This document shows, piece after piece, positions 9,263 to 18,009 of a stretch of 64,000 bases of DNA; the first letter of the stretch is position 1, and each line of letters begins with the position of its first letter. The notes beneath the pieces are model-generated. The model saw nothing but the letters and a program-made list of their open reading frames with translations. It searched no databases and had not been told where the DNA came from. Source of the DNA: Nocardia elegans NBRC 108235 (GTDB lineage: Bacteria; Actinomycetota; Actinomycetes; Mycobacteriales; Mycobacteriaceae); contig NZ_BDBF01000001.1 in NCBI RefSeq assembly GCF_001612845.1, positions 1 through 64,000 of the forward strand. Reading direction: 5' to 3'. A program made the position numbers and the translations under genes.

Positions 9263-10501
9263 ATGCCGTACTACCGGGCCGTCGGCGAATTCCCCCGGCA
9301 GCGTCATACCGCCTTCACCCTCGGCGACGGCACGCCGACGTTCGAGGAGTTCATCGGGGAGGAGGGGTTCTCGGGGACCGGTTCGCTGCTCTATCACCGC
9401 CGCGTGCCGTCGGCACTGGTCGACGCGCGCGAGTGGGATCTCGGCGATCAGTCCCTCACCGCGAACATCCCGCTGCTGCCCCGGCATTTTCATCTGCCCG
9501 ACCTTTTTCACGACGTCACCGGCCGGGACGCGGTCCGGCACCGCCGCCCGGTTCTCGCCAATGCCGATGTCCGCATCTCCTATGTCGTGGCCGACGAGCC
9601 CTCTCCGCTCTACAGCAACGGCATCGGCGACGAGGTGATCTTCGTCGAGGCCGGCGCGGCCACTCTCGAGAGCGTGTTCGGCCGGGTCGAAGTGCGGCAG
9701 GGCGACAATGTCGTCATACCGCGGGTCACCATCCATCGCTGGCTGCCGCACACCGACGCGGGCCCGTTGCGGCTGCTGTGCGTCGAGGCGGCCGGACACG
9801 TGCAACCGCCGGACAAGCACCGCACGCGCTACGGCCAATTCCTCGAGGGCTCCCCGATCACCGAGCGCGACCTGCGCGGACCGGCCGGACCGTTGCTGGC
9901 CCCCGGCGAACTGGTCGACGCCGACACCGAGGTCTACGTCAAACATCGCACCGCCTCGGGCCTGCACGGCACGGTGGTCGTCTACGACCATCACCCGTTC
10001 GACGTGGTCGGCTGGGACGGGCACCTGTATCCGTACGCGCTGAACTATCGCGACTTCTCCCCCGTCGTCGGTGCGGTGCTGCAACCCCCGCCCACCTATC
10101 AGGTGCTGCAGGGCCCGGGCTTCGTGGTGTGCAACTTCGTCCCGCGCCCACTGGAATTCGCACCCGGGGCGATCAAGGTGCCCTACTACCACTCGAACGT
10201 CGACTCCGATGAGGTGATGTTCTACTTCGCCGGAGAGACCGCCGCGCGCAAGGGGTCCGGCATCCGCACCGGTTCGGTGAGCCTGCATCCCGCCGCGTAC
10301 ACCCACGGCCCCCGACGCCAGGCCTATCTCGACTCCCCCGGTTTCACCGAACCGAACGAGATGGCGTTCATGATCGATACCTTCCGCCCGCTGGAGGTCG
10401 CCGAAGGCGGCACCGCGAGCGATGTGCCCGGCTATCCGTGGAGCTGGTCGGACAAACCGTATGCCGGTCGGCCACAACAGAAGAGAGGCCATCGTGAGTG
10501 A
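9263..10501 (+). CDS. hmgA: Homogentisate 1,2-dioxygenase family protein
   Basis: A 412-residue cupin dioxygenase, close to the usual 400-440. The iron ligands of the family are recognisable: His310 in PYYHSN, Glu316 in SDEV and His348 in THGP. The conserved stretch HPFDVVGWDGHLYPYALN (from residue 244) matches the core of known enzymes. It would open the ring of homogentisate to maleylacetoacetate in tyrosine/phenylacetate breakdown. A strong AGGAGG lies a few bases before the ATG. The next gene overlaps its end by eight bases. No fumarylacetoacetase, isomerase or 4-hydroxyphenylpyruvate dioxygenase gene is in the window, so the ring substrate should be treated as probable, not proven. Confidence 0.87.
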   Translation: MPYYRAVGEFPRQRHTAFTLGDGTPTFEEFIGEEGFSGTGSLLYHRRVPSALVDAREWDLGDQSLTANIPLLPRHFHLPDLFHDVTGRDAVRHRRPVLANADVRISYVVADEPSPLYSNGIGDEVIFVEAGAATLESVFGRVEVRQGDNVVIPRVTIHRWLPHTDAGPLRLLCVEAAGHVQPPDKHRTRYGQFLEGSPITERDLRGPAGPLLAPGELVDADTEVYVKHRTASGLHGTVVVYDHHPFDVVGWDGHLYPYALNYRDFSPVVGAVLQPPPTYQVLQGPGFVVCNFVPRPLEFAPGAIKVPYYHSNVDSDEVMFYFAGETAARKGSGIRTGSVSLHPAAYTHGPRRQAYLDSPGFTEPNEMAFMIDTFRPLEVAEGGTASDVPGYPWSWSDKPYAGRPQQKRGHRE

Positions 10502-11681
10502 GCCGTTCGAGCGGATCCCGGTGATCCTGCACAGCGAGGAGCAGCCCACGGTCCGCGAGACCTATGGATTCACCGGCGGTCACGGAATCGTACTGGAGGG
10601 GCAGCTGCTGCGACCGCCCGGCGAACGACGTTCGGGCGGAACGGTTTTCCTGTTCCAACATCCGACCTCGACGCTGAATCTGCTGCCGATGCCGACCGCG
10701 CTCGCCGCCCGCGGGCAGCACGTGCTGTGCGGGGCGAGCCGCTACCCGAAGAACGATTCCGCGCTGGTGATGGAGAAGGTGGTCCTCGACCTCGGCGCGT
10801 GGGTGCGCTGGGCGCGGGAGGTCGCCGGCTACGACCGCGTGATCCTGGTCGGCTGGTCCGGCGGCGGATCGCTGTCGCTGCTCTATCAGGCCGAGGCATT
10901 GGATCCGAGCATTACGCACACGCCCGCCGGAGATCCGGTAGATGTCGTGGGAGCGGGACTTTCACCGGCCGACGGGGTGGTGTTCATCGCGGCTCATCTG
11001 TCGCGGGCCGAGACGCTCACCGAATGGCTCGATCCGTCGGTGATCGACGAAACCGATCCACACCGCCGCGACGCCACCTGGGACATCTATGCCGACGACG
11101 CCCCGCAGCGCCCGCCCTACGACCCCGAATACGTCGCCGGATTCCGCGAGGCACAGCGCGCCCGCAACCGCCGCATCTCGGAATGGGCGCTCGCGCGCCT
11201 GGCCGACCTGCGCGCCGCCGGCGGGCCCGAACAGGAACAGCCATTCCTGGTCCACCGCACGATGTGCGATGTGCGCTGGCTCGATCCTGCCGTCGACCCC
11301 AACGACCGCCGCCCGAACTGGTGTTATCTCGGCGATCCGCGCACCGCGAACGTCGGACCGGTCGGCCTCGCCCGCTATACGACCCTGCGGTCGTGGCTGA
11401 GCCAGTGGAGTCTGGACCATTCGGTGGCGGGCGGGGCGCGCAATGCCGCGCGGATCACGAAAGGCCCGGTGCTGCAGATCGAGAATTCCGCCGACGACGC
11501 GGTGCCCGCCACCCACAACCCGATCGTGCGTGACGCGCTCGCCACCCCGGACCGCACCTATCGCGTAATCCCCGGCGCCACACACTATTACGTCGGACAA
11601 CCGGGCCATCTGCGCGCCTGTCTCGAACACGTGGAGGAGTGGGCCGCCGAGCGTGAGCTGATCGAGGGACCGCCCACGTAG
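10494..11681 (+). CDS. Alpha/beta hydrolase in the hmgA operon
   Basis: A 395-residue hydrolase with a nucleophile elbow GWSGGG around residue 122 and a likely catalytic His in the C-terminal GATHYYVG. It starts with GTG inside the last codons of hmgA, so translation is coupled. The long insertion between core strands (residues 185-285, rich in Arg and Asp) is unusual for small esterases. The family is not one I can name. Its place directly behind a ring-cleaving dioxygenase suggests hydrolysis of the ring-cleavage product or of an ester entering the pathway. Confidence 0.75.
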   Translation: MSEPFERIPVILHSEEQPTVRETYGFTGGHGIVLEGQLLRPPGERRSGGTVFLFQHPTSTLNLLPMPTALAARGQHVLCGASRYPKNDSALVMEKVVLDLGAWVRWAREVAGYDRVILVGWSGGGSLSLLYQAEALDPSITHTPAGDPVDVVGAGLSPADGVVFIAAHLSRAETLTEWLDPSVIDETDPHRRDATWDIYADDAPQRPPYDPEYVAGFREAQRARNRRISEWALARLADLRAAGGPEQEQPFLVHRTMCDVRWLDPAVDPNDRRPNWCYLGDPRTANVGPVGLARYTTLRSWLSQWSLDHSVAGGARNAARITKGPVLQIENSADDAVPATHNPIVRDALATPDRTYRVIPGATHYYVGQPGHLRACLEHVEEWAAERELIEGPPT

Positions 11682-11684
11682 GAT
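11679..11684 (+). promoter_or_regulatory. -10 element of the IclR gene formed by the hydrolase stop codon
   Basis: TAGGAT, whose first three bases are the TAG stop of the hydrolase gene, lies seven bases before the ATG at 11692. No ribosome-binding site is present, so the IclR gene probably has its own leaderless transcript. Confidence 0.55.
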
Positions 11685-11691
11685 TTCTGCC

Positions 11692-12327
11692 ATGCCGGCG
11701 CCCGACACCTCGCAGACTCTGAGCCGCGGACTCGATGTGCTGAAGTTGCTCGCCAGCAGCCCCCATGCCCGCACCCCCGCGCAACTGGCGCAGGAGCTGG
11801 GCCTTTCCCGCACGATCATCTACCGCCTGGTCGGCACGCTGGTCGAACACGGACTGGTGCGCCGCGCCGAGGACGGCACGGTCGGCGTCTCCGCGGGCGC
11901 GCTCGTGCTGACCCAGCACGTCCTCGGCTCGGTGCGCGAGGCCACTCGCGAGATCCTCGAGGATCTGGCCCGCGAAGTGGAGGCGACGGCGCATTTCTGC
12001 GTCGCCGACGGCGACGACGTCCTCGCGGTCGCGGTCGTCGAACCACCGTTCACCACCTTCCACGTCGCCTATCGGGTCGGCGCGCGCACCGGGCGCGGAC
12101 AGGGCGCCCTCGGGGAGGCGATCGAGGCGTCGCGGCGCGGTGAGAGCGACATCTTCGAGAGCGAGGGCAAGCTGGTGCCCGGCGCGCACGGCGTTGTCGC
12201 CTCGCTGCCCGGGCTACCCGGTCCTCCGGCCGCGGTCGGCGTGGTCACTCTGGTCGGGCAGGAAACTCCGGCGATGGCCGATGCCGTACGCCGAGCCGCC
12301 CAGAGGTTGCATTCGGCGCTGGGGTAA
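11692..12327 (+). CDS. IclR family transcriptional regulator
   Basis: A 211-residue regulator. Residues 5-60 form the winged helix-turn-helix (SRGLDVLKLLAS, then LGLSRTIIYRLVGTLVEHGL). The effector domain is shorter than usual (whole family about 250 residues) and ends soon after the GVVTLVG strand. IclR proteins often control aromatic-acid catabolism, fitting the position between hmgA-hydrolase and an aldehyde dehydrogenase. Similar dyads lie before both of those transcription units. Confidence 0.85.
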   Translation: MPAPDTSQTLSRGLDVLKLLASSPHARTPAQLAQELGLSRTIIYRLVGTLVEHGLVRRAEDGTVGVSAGALVLTQHVLGSVREATREILEDLAREVEATAHFCVADGDDVLAVAVVEPPFTTFHVAYRVGARTGRGQGALGEAIEASRRGESDIFESEGKLVPGAHGVVASLPGLPGPPAAVGVVTLVGQETPAMADAVRRAAQRLHSALG

Positions 12328-12391
12328 CCGAGCCCGCCCGGCACGTCGCAGCGGACATCCATCGCCTTGCGTCCCGCAACGTGACGACACT

Positions 12392-12408
12392 TGTCCGATA
12401 ATCGGAAA
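12392..12408 (+). promoter_or_regulatory. Candidate IclR-type operator at the aldehyde dehydrogenase
   Basis: TGTCCG-N5-CGGAAA, containing a perfect 13-bp palindrome (12394-12406, TCCGAT-A-ATCGGA). It lies 65 bases before the aldehyde dehydrogenase start and resembles the dyad at 9208-9224. Confidence 0.55.
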
Positions 12409-12473
12409 CTGCTTCACAACATACGATCGCCGCGCTAGCCTGCTCACACTTCGATCAGTCGTCAGGAGCAGCC

Positions 12474-13970
12474 GTGTCCGACTACACCTCCACCGCCCGC
12501 GCCGACGGCGCTCAGGCTCCGACCACGTTCCCGCCCCGCCGCCTCTGGATCGGCGGCCGCTGGCGCGACGCGAGCGGCGGCGCGACCTACCGCTCCGAGA
12601 ATCCGACCACCCTCGAGCACATCTGCGATATCGCCGACGCGTCGGCCGAGGACGTCGACGACGCGGTCCGCGCGGCGCAATCGGCCTTCGACAGCAGCGG
12701 CTGGAGGCAGATGGGCGGCGCCGAACGCGGGCGAATCCTGTTCCGCGCAGCGGATCTCATCGAGGCCGACACGCAGTACCTGTCCGCGCTCGAGACCCTC
12801 GAGGTCGGAAAACTGTACAAGGACGGCGTTTTCGGCGACATTCCGGCCACCCTGGCCACGTTCCGCTACTACGCGGGATACGCCGACAAACTGCACGGCT
12901 CGACCGTGCAGCTGCCCGATTACGCCGGCCGGCACCGGCTCAACTACACCCTGCGCGAGCCCCTGGGTGTCGTCGGCGCGATCACACCATGGAACAACCC
13001 CATCGTGGTCGCCGGATGGAAGATCGCCCCGGCCCTGGCGGCGGGCAACACCGTGGTGATCAAGCCGCCGGAGGATGCGGCGCTGTCGATCCTGCGGCTG
13101 GCCGAAATCCTCGCCGAGGCCGGGGTGCCGGACGGGGTGTTCAACGTCGTGCCCGGCCGTGGCGAGACCGCCGGCGCCGCCCTCGCCCGCCATCCCGGCC
13201 TGGCCAAACTGACCTTCACCGGCAGCCCCGAGGTGGGCGCCCTGATGAACACCCACGCCGCCGGTCAGTTCCGCAAGGTCACCCTGGAACTGGGCGGGAA
13301 GAATCCGCAGATCGTCTTTCCCGATGCCGACCTCGACCGCGCACTGCCGTTTGTCGCGGTCGGCAATTTCCTGCACCAAGGCCAGGTGTGCGCGGCCGGC
13401 ACGCGCGTGTACGTCCACGACAGCCTGGTGGACGAGGTCACGCGGCGGCTGGCCGAACACGCCGAATCGCTCACGCTGGGCGACCCGTTCGACGCCGAGG
13501 TCTCCATGGGACCGGTGGTGAACCGGCAGCAGCACGAGCGCATCGGCGGCTATCTCGGACTGGGTGCCGTCGAGGGCGCGGAACTGGTGACCGGCGGTTC
13601 ACTCGCCGAGCGGCCCGGCTATTTCGTCGAGCCGACCGTCTTTCTCGGCCGCCACGATCAGCGCATCGCGCGCGAGGAGATCTTCGGCCCGGTGGCCACG
13701 ATCATTCCCTTCTCCGACACCGCCGATGTACTGGCGCTGGCCAACGACACCCACTTCGGGCTCAACGCGATCATCTACACCGAGGACCTGCACACCGCGC
13801 AGACCACCGCGCGTGATCTGCGCGTCGGCAATGTGTGGATCAACGCCTTCGGCATCCCCGACATGACCACGCCGTGGGGTGGGCGGGCCGGCAGCGGCAT
13901 CGGCCGCGAACTCGGCCCCGCCGGCATCGAGGCCTACACCGAGGAGAAGACGGTGCAGATGATGTTCTGA
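12474..13970 (+). CDS. NAD(P)-dependent aldehyde dehydrogenase
   Basis: A 498-residue ALDH superfamily enzyme of standard length. Catalytic Cys306 (HQGQVCAAGT), general base Glu272 (LELGG) and the PWNNP strand with the active-site Asn are all present; the cofactor site has GSPEVG. It oxidises an aldehyde to the acid; the substrate cannot be assigned. Translation starts at GTG with AGGAGC seven bases upstream. The position next to the IclR gene and the shared dyad suggest it feeds the homogentisate branch, for instance from an aromatic aldehyde, but this is inference. Confidence 0.88.
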   Translation: MSDYTSTARADGAQAPTTFPPRRLWIGGRWRDASGGATYRSENPTTLEHICDIADASAEDVDDAVRAAQSAFDSSGWRQMGGAERGRILFRAADLIEADTQYLSALETLEVGKLYKDGVFGDIPATLATFRYYAGYADKLHGSTVQLPDYAGRHRLNYTLREPLGVVGAITPWNNPIVVAGWKIAPALAAGNTVVIKPPEDAALSILRLAEILAEAGVPDGVFNVVPGRGETAGAALARHPGLAKLTFTGSPEVGALMNTHAAGQFRKVTLELGGKNPQIVFPDADLDRALPFVAVGNFLHQGQVCAAGTRVYVHDSLVDEVTRRLAEHAESLTLGDPFDAEVSMGPVVNRQQHERIGGYLGLGAVEGAELVTGGSLAERPGYFVEPTVFLGRHDQRIAREEIFGPVATIIPFSDTADVLALANDTHFGLNAIIYTEDLHTAQTTARDLRVGNVWINAFGIPDMTTPWGGRAGSGIGRELGPAGIEAYTEEKTVQMMF

Positions 13971-13981
13971 GCCGCCCGCCC

Positions 13982-14842
13982 TCAGGCCCGTTCTTCGAGC
14001 GCGGCGAGCATCCCGGCATCCAGCTCGACCTCTCGCGCCGCCACATTCTGTTCGAGATGCCCGATGCTGCGAGTCCCCGGAATCAGCAGGATGTGCGGAT
14101 CGCGGGCCAGCAACCACGCCAGACCCACCTGGCTCGGCGTCACCCCGAGGCGGCCCGCGATATCGCGCACCACGTCGTCGCCGGCCACCTTGGGCCGATC
14201 CGGAAATCCCGAGCCGAGCGGAAAGTAGGGCACGAAAGCGATTCCCCGCGAACAACATTCGGCCAGCAGCGGTTCCTCGTCGCGTTCCAGCAGGTTGTAC
14301 AGATTCTGCACGCACGCGATCCCGGCGGGGGCGGCGCGACCGAGTTGTTCGACGGTGACACTGCTGAGTCCGATCGCCCCGATCTTGCCCTCGTCCCGCA
14401 ACGAGATCAGCTCGGCCAGCTGGTCGTCGAGATCCACGATCTGATCACCGGTCGCCACGATTCCGGGCGGACCGTCGACCCGGCGCAGGTTCACCACCGC
14501 CAACTGCTCGGCGCCCAGCGCCCGCAGATCCGCTTCGACCGCGGCCCGTAGCTGCTCGGGCTTCTGCGCCGGCACGAGACCATCGCCCGTATGCACGGCG
14601 CCGACCTTGTCGACCAGCAGCAGCTCGTCCGGATACGGATGCAGAGCCTCCCTGAGCAGCGCGTTCACCGAGCCGTTGCCATAGAAACCGGCCGTGTCGA
14701 TGTGGCTCACGCCGAGTTCCACCGCTCGCCGCACAACCGCTACCCCGTCCGCGCCGGACTCCAGCTGCATCGCGCCGTAGCCGATCCGGCCGACCGCACG
14801 TCCCGCCAGTTCGCCGTCACGCGGTTGCGTCATGACCGTCAT
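13982..14842 (-). CDS. Aldo/keto reductase
   Basis: A 286-residue NADPH-dependent oxidoreductase with an (alpha/beta)8 barrel. Catalytic residues are visible: Asp and Tyr in HIDTAGFYGNG, Lys in LLVDKVG, and the GTRSIGHLEQN cofactor loop at the C-terminus. The ATG at 14842 is preceded by GGGAGA at good spacing; a second ATG nine bases on is possible. It is divergent from a TetR gene and shares its control region, which holds two operator copies, so the TetR protein probably represses it. Confidence 0.87.
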   Translation of the reverse strand: MTVMTQPRDGELAGRAVGRIGYGAMQLESGADGVAVVRRAVELGVSHIDTAGFYGNGSVNALLREALHPYPDELLLVDKVGAVHTGDGLVPAQKPEQLRAAVEADLRALGAEQLAVVNLRRVDGPPGIVATGDQIVDLDDQLAELISLRDEGKIGAIGLSSVTVEQLGRAAPAGIACVQNLYNLLERDEEPLLAECCSRGIAFVPYFPLGSGFPDRPKVAGDDVVRDIAGRLGVTPSQVGLAWLLARDPHILLIPGTRSIGHLEQNVAAREVELDAGMLAALEERA

Positions 14843-14869
14843 TCGGGTCTCCCTTGTTATCCTGGCATC

Positions 14870-14889
14870 AAACGGAGGATCCTCCGCTT
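14870..14889 (+). promoter_or_regulatory. TetR operator copy 1
   Basis: Contains the perfect 14-bp palindrome CGGAGGATCCTCCG (14873-14886), 27 bases upstream of the aldo/keto reductase start. It matches copy 2 at 18 of 20 positions. Confidence 0.7.
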
Positions 14890-14907
14890 AACTCCACAGT
14901 AGTACAG

Positions 14908-14927
14908 AAACGGAGGACCCTCCACTT
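14908..14927 (+). promoter_or_regulatory. TetR operator copy 2, overlapping the tetR ribosome-binding site
   Basis: Second copy of the operator, consensus AAACGGAGGAYCCTCCRCTT, 38 bases from the first. Its GGAGGA half is also the ribosome-binding site of the TetR gene, and its last base is the first base of the TTG start codon, so a bound repressor would cover the site. Confidence 0.7.
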
Positions 14928-15520
14928 TGTCCGGACAGCCGCGTGGACGCCGCGATGCCCAGCGCAACCGCCAACTACTCCTCGATGCCGCTCTCACCGC
15001 GTTCACGGGCGAAGAAGGCACGGTCAGCCTGGAAGCGATCGCCAAATCCGCCGGAGTGGGCATCGGCACGCTGTATCGGCACTTCCCGTCGCGGGAAGCG
15101 CTCATCGAGGCCGTGTACCGCAGCGAACTGGAACAGCTGTGCGATCAGGCGGCGCACCTGCTCGCCGGCCACACCCCGGAGGACGCACTGCGCATCTGGC
15201 TCGGCCGCTACGCCGACTTCGTGGCCACCAAACGCGGCATGGCCGAGGCGCTGCGCGAGGTCATCGCCTCCGGGGCGATGACCTCGGCGCAGACCCGCGA
15301 AAGACTCAGTGCGGCGATCCGTTCCGTCCTCGATGCGGGAATCTCGGCCGGCACGCTGCGCGACGACGTCCGGCCCGAGGACATCACGGCGGCGATGGCG
15401 GGCGCGACACTGGCCGGTGTCGACCGCGAGCAGATCGACCGTCTCCTCGACCTGTTGCTCGACGGGGTGCGACTCGGCGCGGGGAGGCCGGCCGACGAGG
15501 GCCGACCGACGACCACGTAA
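14927..15520 (+). CDS. TetR/AcrR family transcriptional regulator
   Basis: A 197-residue regulator starting at TTG. Residues 8-55 form the TetR helix-turn-helix (AQRNRQLLLDAALTAF, then GVGIGTLYRHFPSREAL). The C-terminal domain resembles the TetR_C_33/SbtR-like group. It is divergent from an aldo/keto reductase gene; two near-identical palindromes between them make autoregulation and repression of the reductase likely. The ligand is unknown. Confidence 0.88.
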   Translation: MSGQPRGRRDAQRNRQLLLDAALTAFTGEEGTVSLEAIAKSAGVGIGTLYRHFPSREALIEAVYRSELEQLCDQAAHLLAGHTPEDALRIWLGRYADFVATKRGMAEALREVIASGAMTSAQTRERLSAAIRSVLDAGISAGTLRDDVRPEDITAAMAGATLAGVDREQIDRLLDLLLDGVRLGAGRPADEGRPTTT

Positions 15521-15575
15521 CCACTCACCGTGGTCGCGCGCCGACAGGCCCCTCCTGCCGGGCGGCGAACGATTG

Positions 15576-16037
15576 CTACCGGGCGCGGATCAGTGCCGTC
15601 CCGGTCGCCCGGTCGTGCATACCGCGCCGATCCCCGTCGGTGAACAACGCGGGCACCACGAAAGTCAGCAATACCTGTCGCGCCACCGACCGCACGAATC
15701 CGACCGGCGCCGACGCATCGATCCGGACCGTGCGCATTCCCAGAAAGTACTGCCCGGGCGTGAACCCGAACAGCATGACCGTCACCACGCCGATCACGAA
15801 CCAGATCAGGTAGGTGACAGTGTTGAGCGATCCGGCGCCGCGCACGATCAGCGCGGCGATACCCATGGCGATGAAGTAGTCGACGAACAGCGCGACGATG
15901 CGACGCGACATGGGCGCCAGCGACCCCACACCCTCCTGCGGCAGGCCGAGCAGCTTGCCGGGATAGTCGTCGGGCTGCGGCTCGCCGGGGTGGGCCGCAT
16001 TCGGGCCGGACAGCCAGGAACCGGTAATTCGCGCCAT
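15576..16037 (-). CDS. RDD family membrane protein
   Basis: A 153-residue protein with the RDD signature: RRIVALFVDYF (first segment), a second hydrophobic segment YLIWFVIGVVTVMLFG followed by GQYFLGMRTVRID, and a third near the C-terminus. The molecular function of RDD proteins is poorly defined. It is the counterpart of the small RDD protein between the DUF4191 gene and glnA1 in mycobacteria. TAAGCT six bases before the ATG fits a leaderless start, although GGGAGC between them may also bind ribosomes. Confidence 0.88.
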   Translation of the reverse strand: MARITGSWLSGPNAAHPGEPQPDDYPGKLLGLPQEGVGSLAPMSRRIVALFVDYFIAMGIAALIVRGAGSLNTVTYLIWFVIGVVTVMLFGFTPGQYFLGMRTVRIDASAPVGFVRSVARQVLLTFVVPALFTDGDRRGMHDRATGTALIRAR

Positions 16038-16499
16038 GCTCCCAGCTTAGGCGTGGTGACGGTGAGGATTACGTCACACCCGGGCCACACCCCGGCAGCC
16101 ACGTAACACCGGCCGCCGGCCGCCGGTTACCCGCCGGAGGGTCCGCGTCACCACGTCCGGCCGCCCGCGGCGACGGCAGCACGGCACCCCGCCGGGGCGA
16201 TTTCCCAAAGCGGTTGCGGCCGGGAAACTCTCGCGGTCGCACGCACCGATCGGCGACGATGCGCGGTCCTCGAATCGAGCGCCGGATGCCGTGGTGGCAG
16301 GATAACGGTGCTGGTCCGGCACCGCATCGTGAGCGACCCACCGCGCGGCGTTGCCCGGGGATGCCGCCGACCCGTCCAGCAGCACGTGTAACACTGGCGA
16401 AACACAGCCTTGATTGCGGGGAAACACCGCATCCATACCGTTCAGCGCTGAAACCCAGCAATCGGCACAGGCTGGGAACCGATCCGTAAGGAGTACTAA
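16038..16499. other. Intergenic control region between the RDD gene and glnA1
   Basis: This 462-base gap has no convincing gene. It holds the RDD promoter (TAAGCT, minus strand, 16044-16049), a GC-rich imperfect palindrome at 16103-16130, the GlnR-box array at 16388-16425, a possible glnA1 -10 (TACCGT, 16436-16441) and the glnA1 ribosome-binding site at 16488-16493. Confidence 0.7.
16388..16425 (+). promoter_or_regulatory. GlnR-box array upstream of glnA1
   Basis: GTAAC-N6-GAAAC-N6-TTGAT-N6-GAAAC with exact 11-base periodicity. The first pair matches the actinobacterial GlnR consensus (gTnAC-N6-GAAAC) fully; the second has a degenerate first half. GlnR is the OmpR-type activator of ammonium-assimilation genes, so glnA1 is probably induced under nitrogen limitation. 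Confidence 0.8.
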
Positions 16500-17936
16500 G
16501 TGGCGTTCAGCACGGCCGACGAGGTCATCAAGTACATCAAGGAGGAGGACGTCGAGTACGTCGACGTACGCTTCTCGGACCTTCCTGGCGTTCAGCAGCA
16601 CTTCTCCATCCCGGCGAAGTCGTTCACCACCGACCTGGCCGAAGAGGGCCTGGCGTTCGACGGCTCCTCGGTGCGCGGTTTCCAGTCGATCGACGAGTCG
16701 GACATGCTGCTGCTGCCCGACTTCTCCACCGCCCGGATCGATCCGTTCCGTGCCGCGAAGACGCTGAACATGAACTTCTTCGTGCACGACCCGTTCACCC
16801 GTGAGGCCTACTCCCGTGACCCGCGCAACATCGCGCGCAAGGCGGAGGAGTACCTGCGCTCGACCGGTATCGCCGACACCGCGTTCTTCGGCCCCGAGGC
16901 CGAGTTCTACATCTTCGACGGCGTGCGCTACGACTCCGGCATGAACGGCGCGTTCTACGAGATCGAGTCCGTCTCCGGCTCGTGGAACACCGGCGAGGAG
17001 TTCAACCCGGACGGCACCCGCAACCTGGGCTACAAGGTCCGCAACAAGGGTGGCTACTTCCCCGTCGCCCCGTACGACCACTACGTCGACCTGCGCGACA
17101 CGATCTCCACCAACCTGCAGAACGCGGGCTTCGTGCTCGAGCGCGGCCACCACGAGGTCGGCACCGCCGGCCAGGCCGAGATCAACTACAAGTTCGACAC
17201 CCTGCTGTCGGCCGCGGACGACCTGCAGCTGTTCAAGTACATCGTGAAGAACACCGCGTGGCAGGAAGGCAAGTCGGTCACCTTCATGCCGAAGCCGCTG
17301 TTCGGTGACAACGGCTCGGGCATGCACGTGCACCAGTCGCTGTGGAAGGACGGCAAGCCGCTGTTCCACGACGAGGCCGGCTACGGTGGCCTGTCCGACC
17401 TGGCCCGCCACTACATCGGCGGCATCCTGCACCACGCGCCGTCGCTTCTGGCGTTCACCAACCCGACCGTGAACTCCTACCACCGTCTGGTGCCGGGCTA
17501 CGAGGCCCCGATCAACCTGGTGTACTCGCAGCGCAACCGCTCCGCCGCGGTCCGCATCCCGGTCACCGGCAACAACCCGAAGGCCAAGCGCATCGAGTTC
17601 CGCGCGCCCGACTCCTCGGGTAACCCGTACCTGGCCTTCGCCGCCATGCTGATGGCCGGCCTGGACGGCATCAAGAAGAAGATCGAGCCGCAGGCCCCGG
17701 TCGACAAGGACCTCTACGAGCTCCCGCCGGAGGAGGCCAAGAACATCCCGCAGGCCCCCACCTCGCTGGCCTCGGTCATCGACCGCCTCGAGCAGGACCA
17801 CGAGTACCTCACCGAGGGCAACGTCTTCACCGACGACCTCATCGAGACCTGGATCCAGCTCAAGCGTGACAACGAGATCGCGCCGGTGAACCTGCGTCCG
17901 CACCCCTACGAGTTCGAGCTGTACTACGACGTGTAA
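16500..17936 (+). CDS. glnA1: Glutamine synthetase type I (GlnA1)
   Basis: A 478-residue class I-beta glutamine synthetase, which makes glutamine from glutamate, ammonia and ATP as a dodecamer. Visible features: DGSSVRGF (residues 54-61), the metal-binding stretch FGPEAEFY (130-137), [10 protein letters not shown] (271-280) and RIEFRAPD (364-371). Tyr406 in [11 protein letters not shown] is the adenylylation site, and glnE is in the same window. Translation starts at GTG with AAGGAG six bases upstream. A GlnR-box array precedes it and a long hairpin ends it. Confidence 0.98.
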   Translation: MAFSTADEVIKYIKEEDVEYVDVRFSDLPGVQQHFSIPAKSFTTDLAEEGLAFDGSSVRGFQSIDESDMLLLPDFSTARIDPFRAAKTLNMNFFVHDPFTREAYSRDPRNIARKAEEYLRSTGIADTAFFGPEAEFYIFDGVRYDSGMNGAFYEIESVSGSWNTGEEFNPDGTRNLGYKVRNKGGYFPVAPYDHYVDLRDTISTNLQNAGFVLERGHHEVGTAGQAEINYKFDTLLSAADDLQLFKYIVKNTAWQEGKSVTFMPKPLFGDNGSGMHVHQSLWKDGKPLFHDEAGYGGLSDLARHYIGGILHHAPSLLAFTNPTVNSYHRLVPGYEAPINLVYSQRNRSAAVRIPVTGNNPKAKRIEFRAPDSSGNPYLAFAAMLMAGLDGIKKKIEPQAPVDKDLYELPPEEAKNIPQAPTSLASVIDRLEQDHEYLTEGNVFTDDLIETWIQLKRDNEIAPVNLRPHPYEFELYYDV

Positions 17937-17960
17937 GTCGTCACGGCACAACCGAATTCA

Positions 17961-17992
17961 CGAAGCCCCAGCCGAATCCGGCTGGGGCTTCG
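17961..17992 (+). terminator. glnA1 terminator hairpin
   Basis: A perfect 14-bp stem (17961-17974 with 17979-17992) with an AATC loop, 25 bases after the glnA1 stop. No T run follows, as is common in actinobacteria. It may also end transcription of the small gene on the other strand. Confidence 0.85.
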
Positions 17993-18009
17993 GTGCGTTC
18001 CGGGACACG

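Noticed and set aside
16103..16130. GC-rich palindrome between the RDD gene and glnA1 as a terminator
   Set aside because: It lies upstream of both divergent genes, so no transcript would end there; arms are imperfect.
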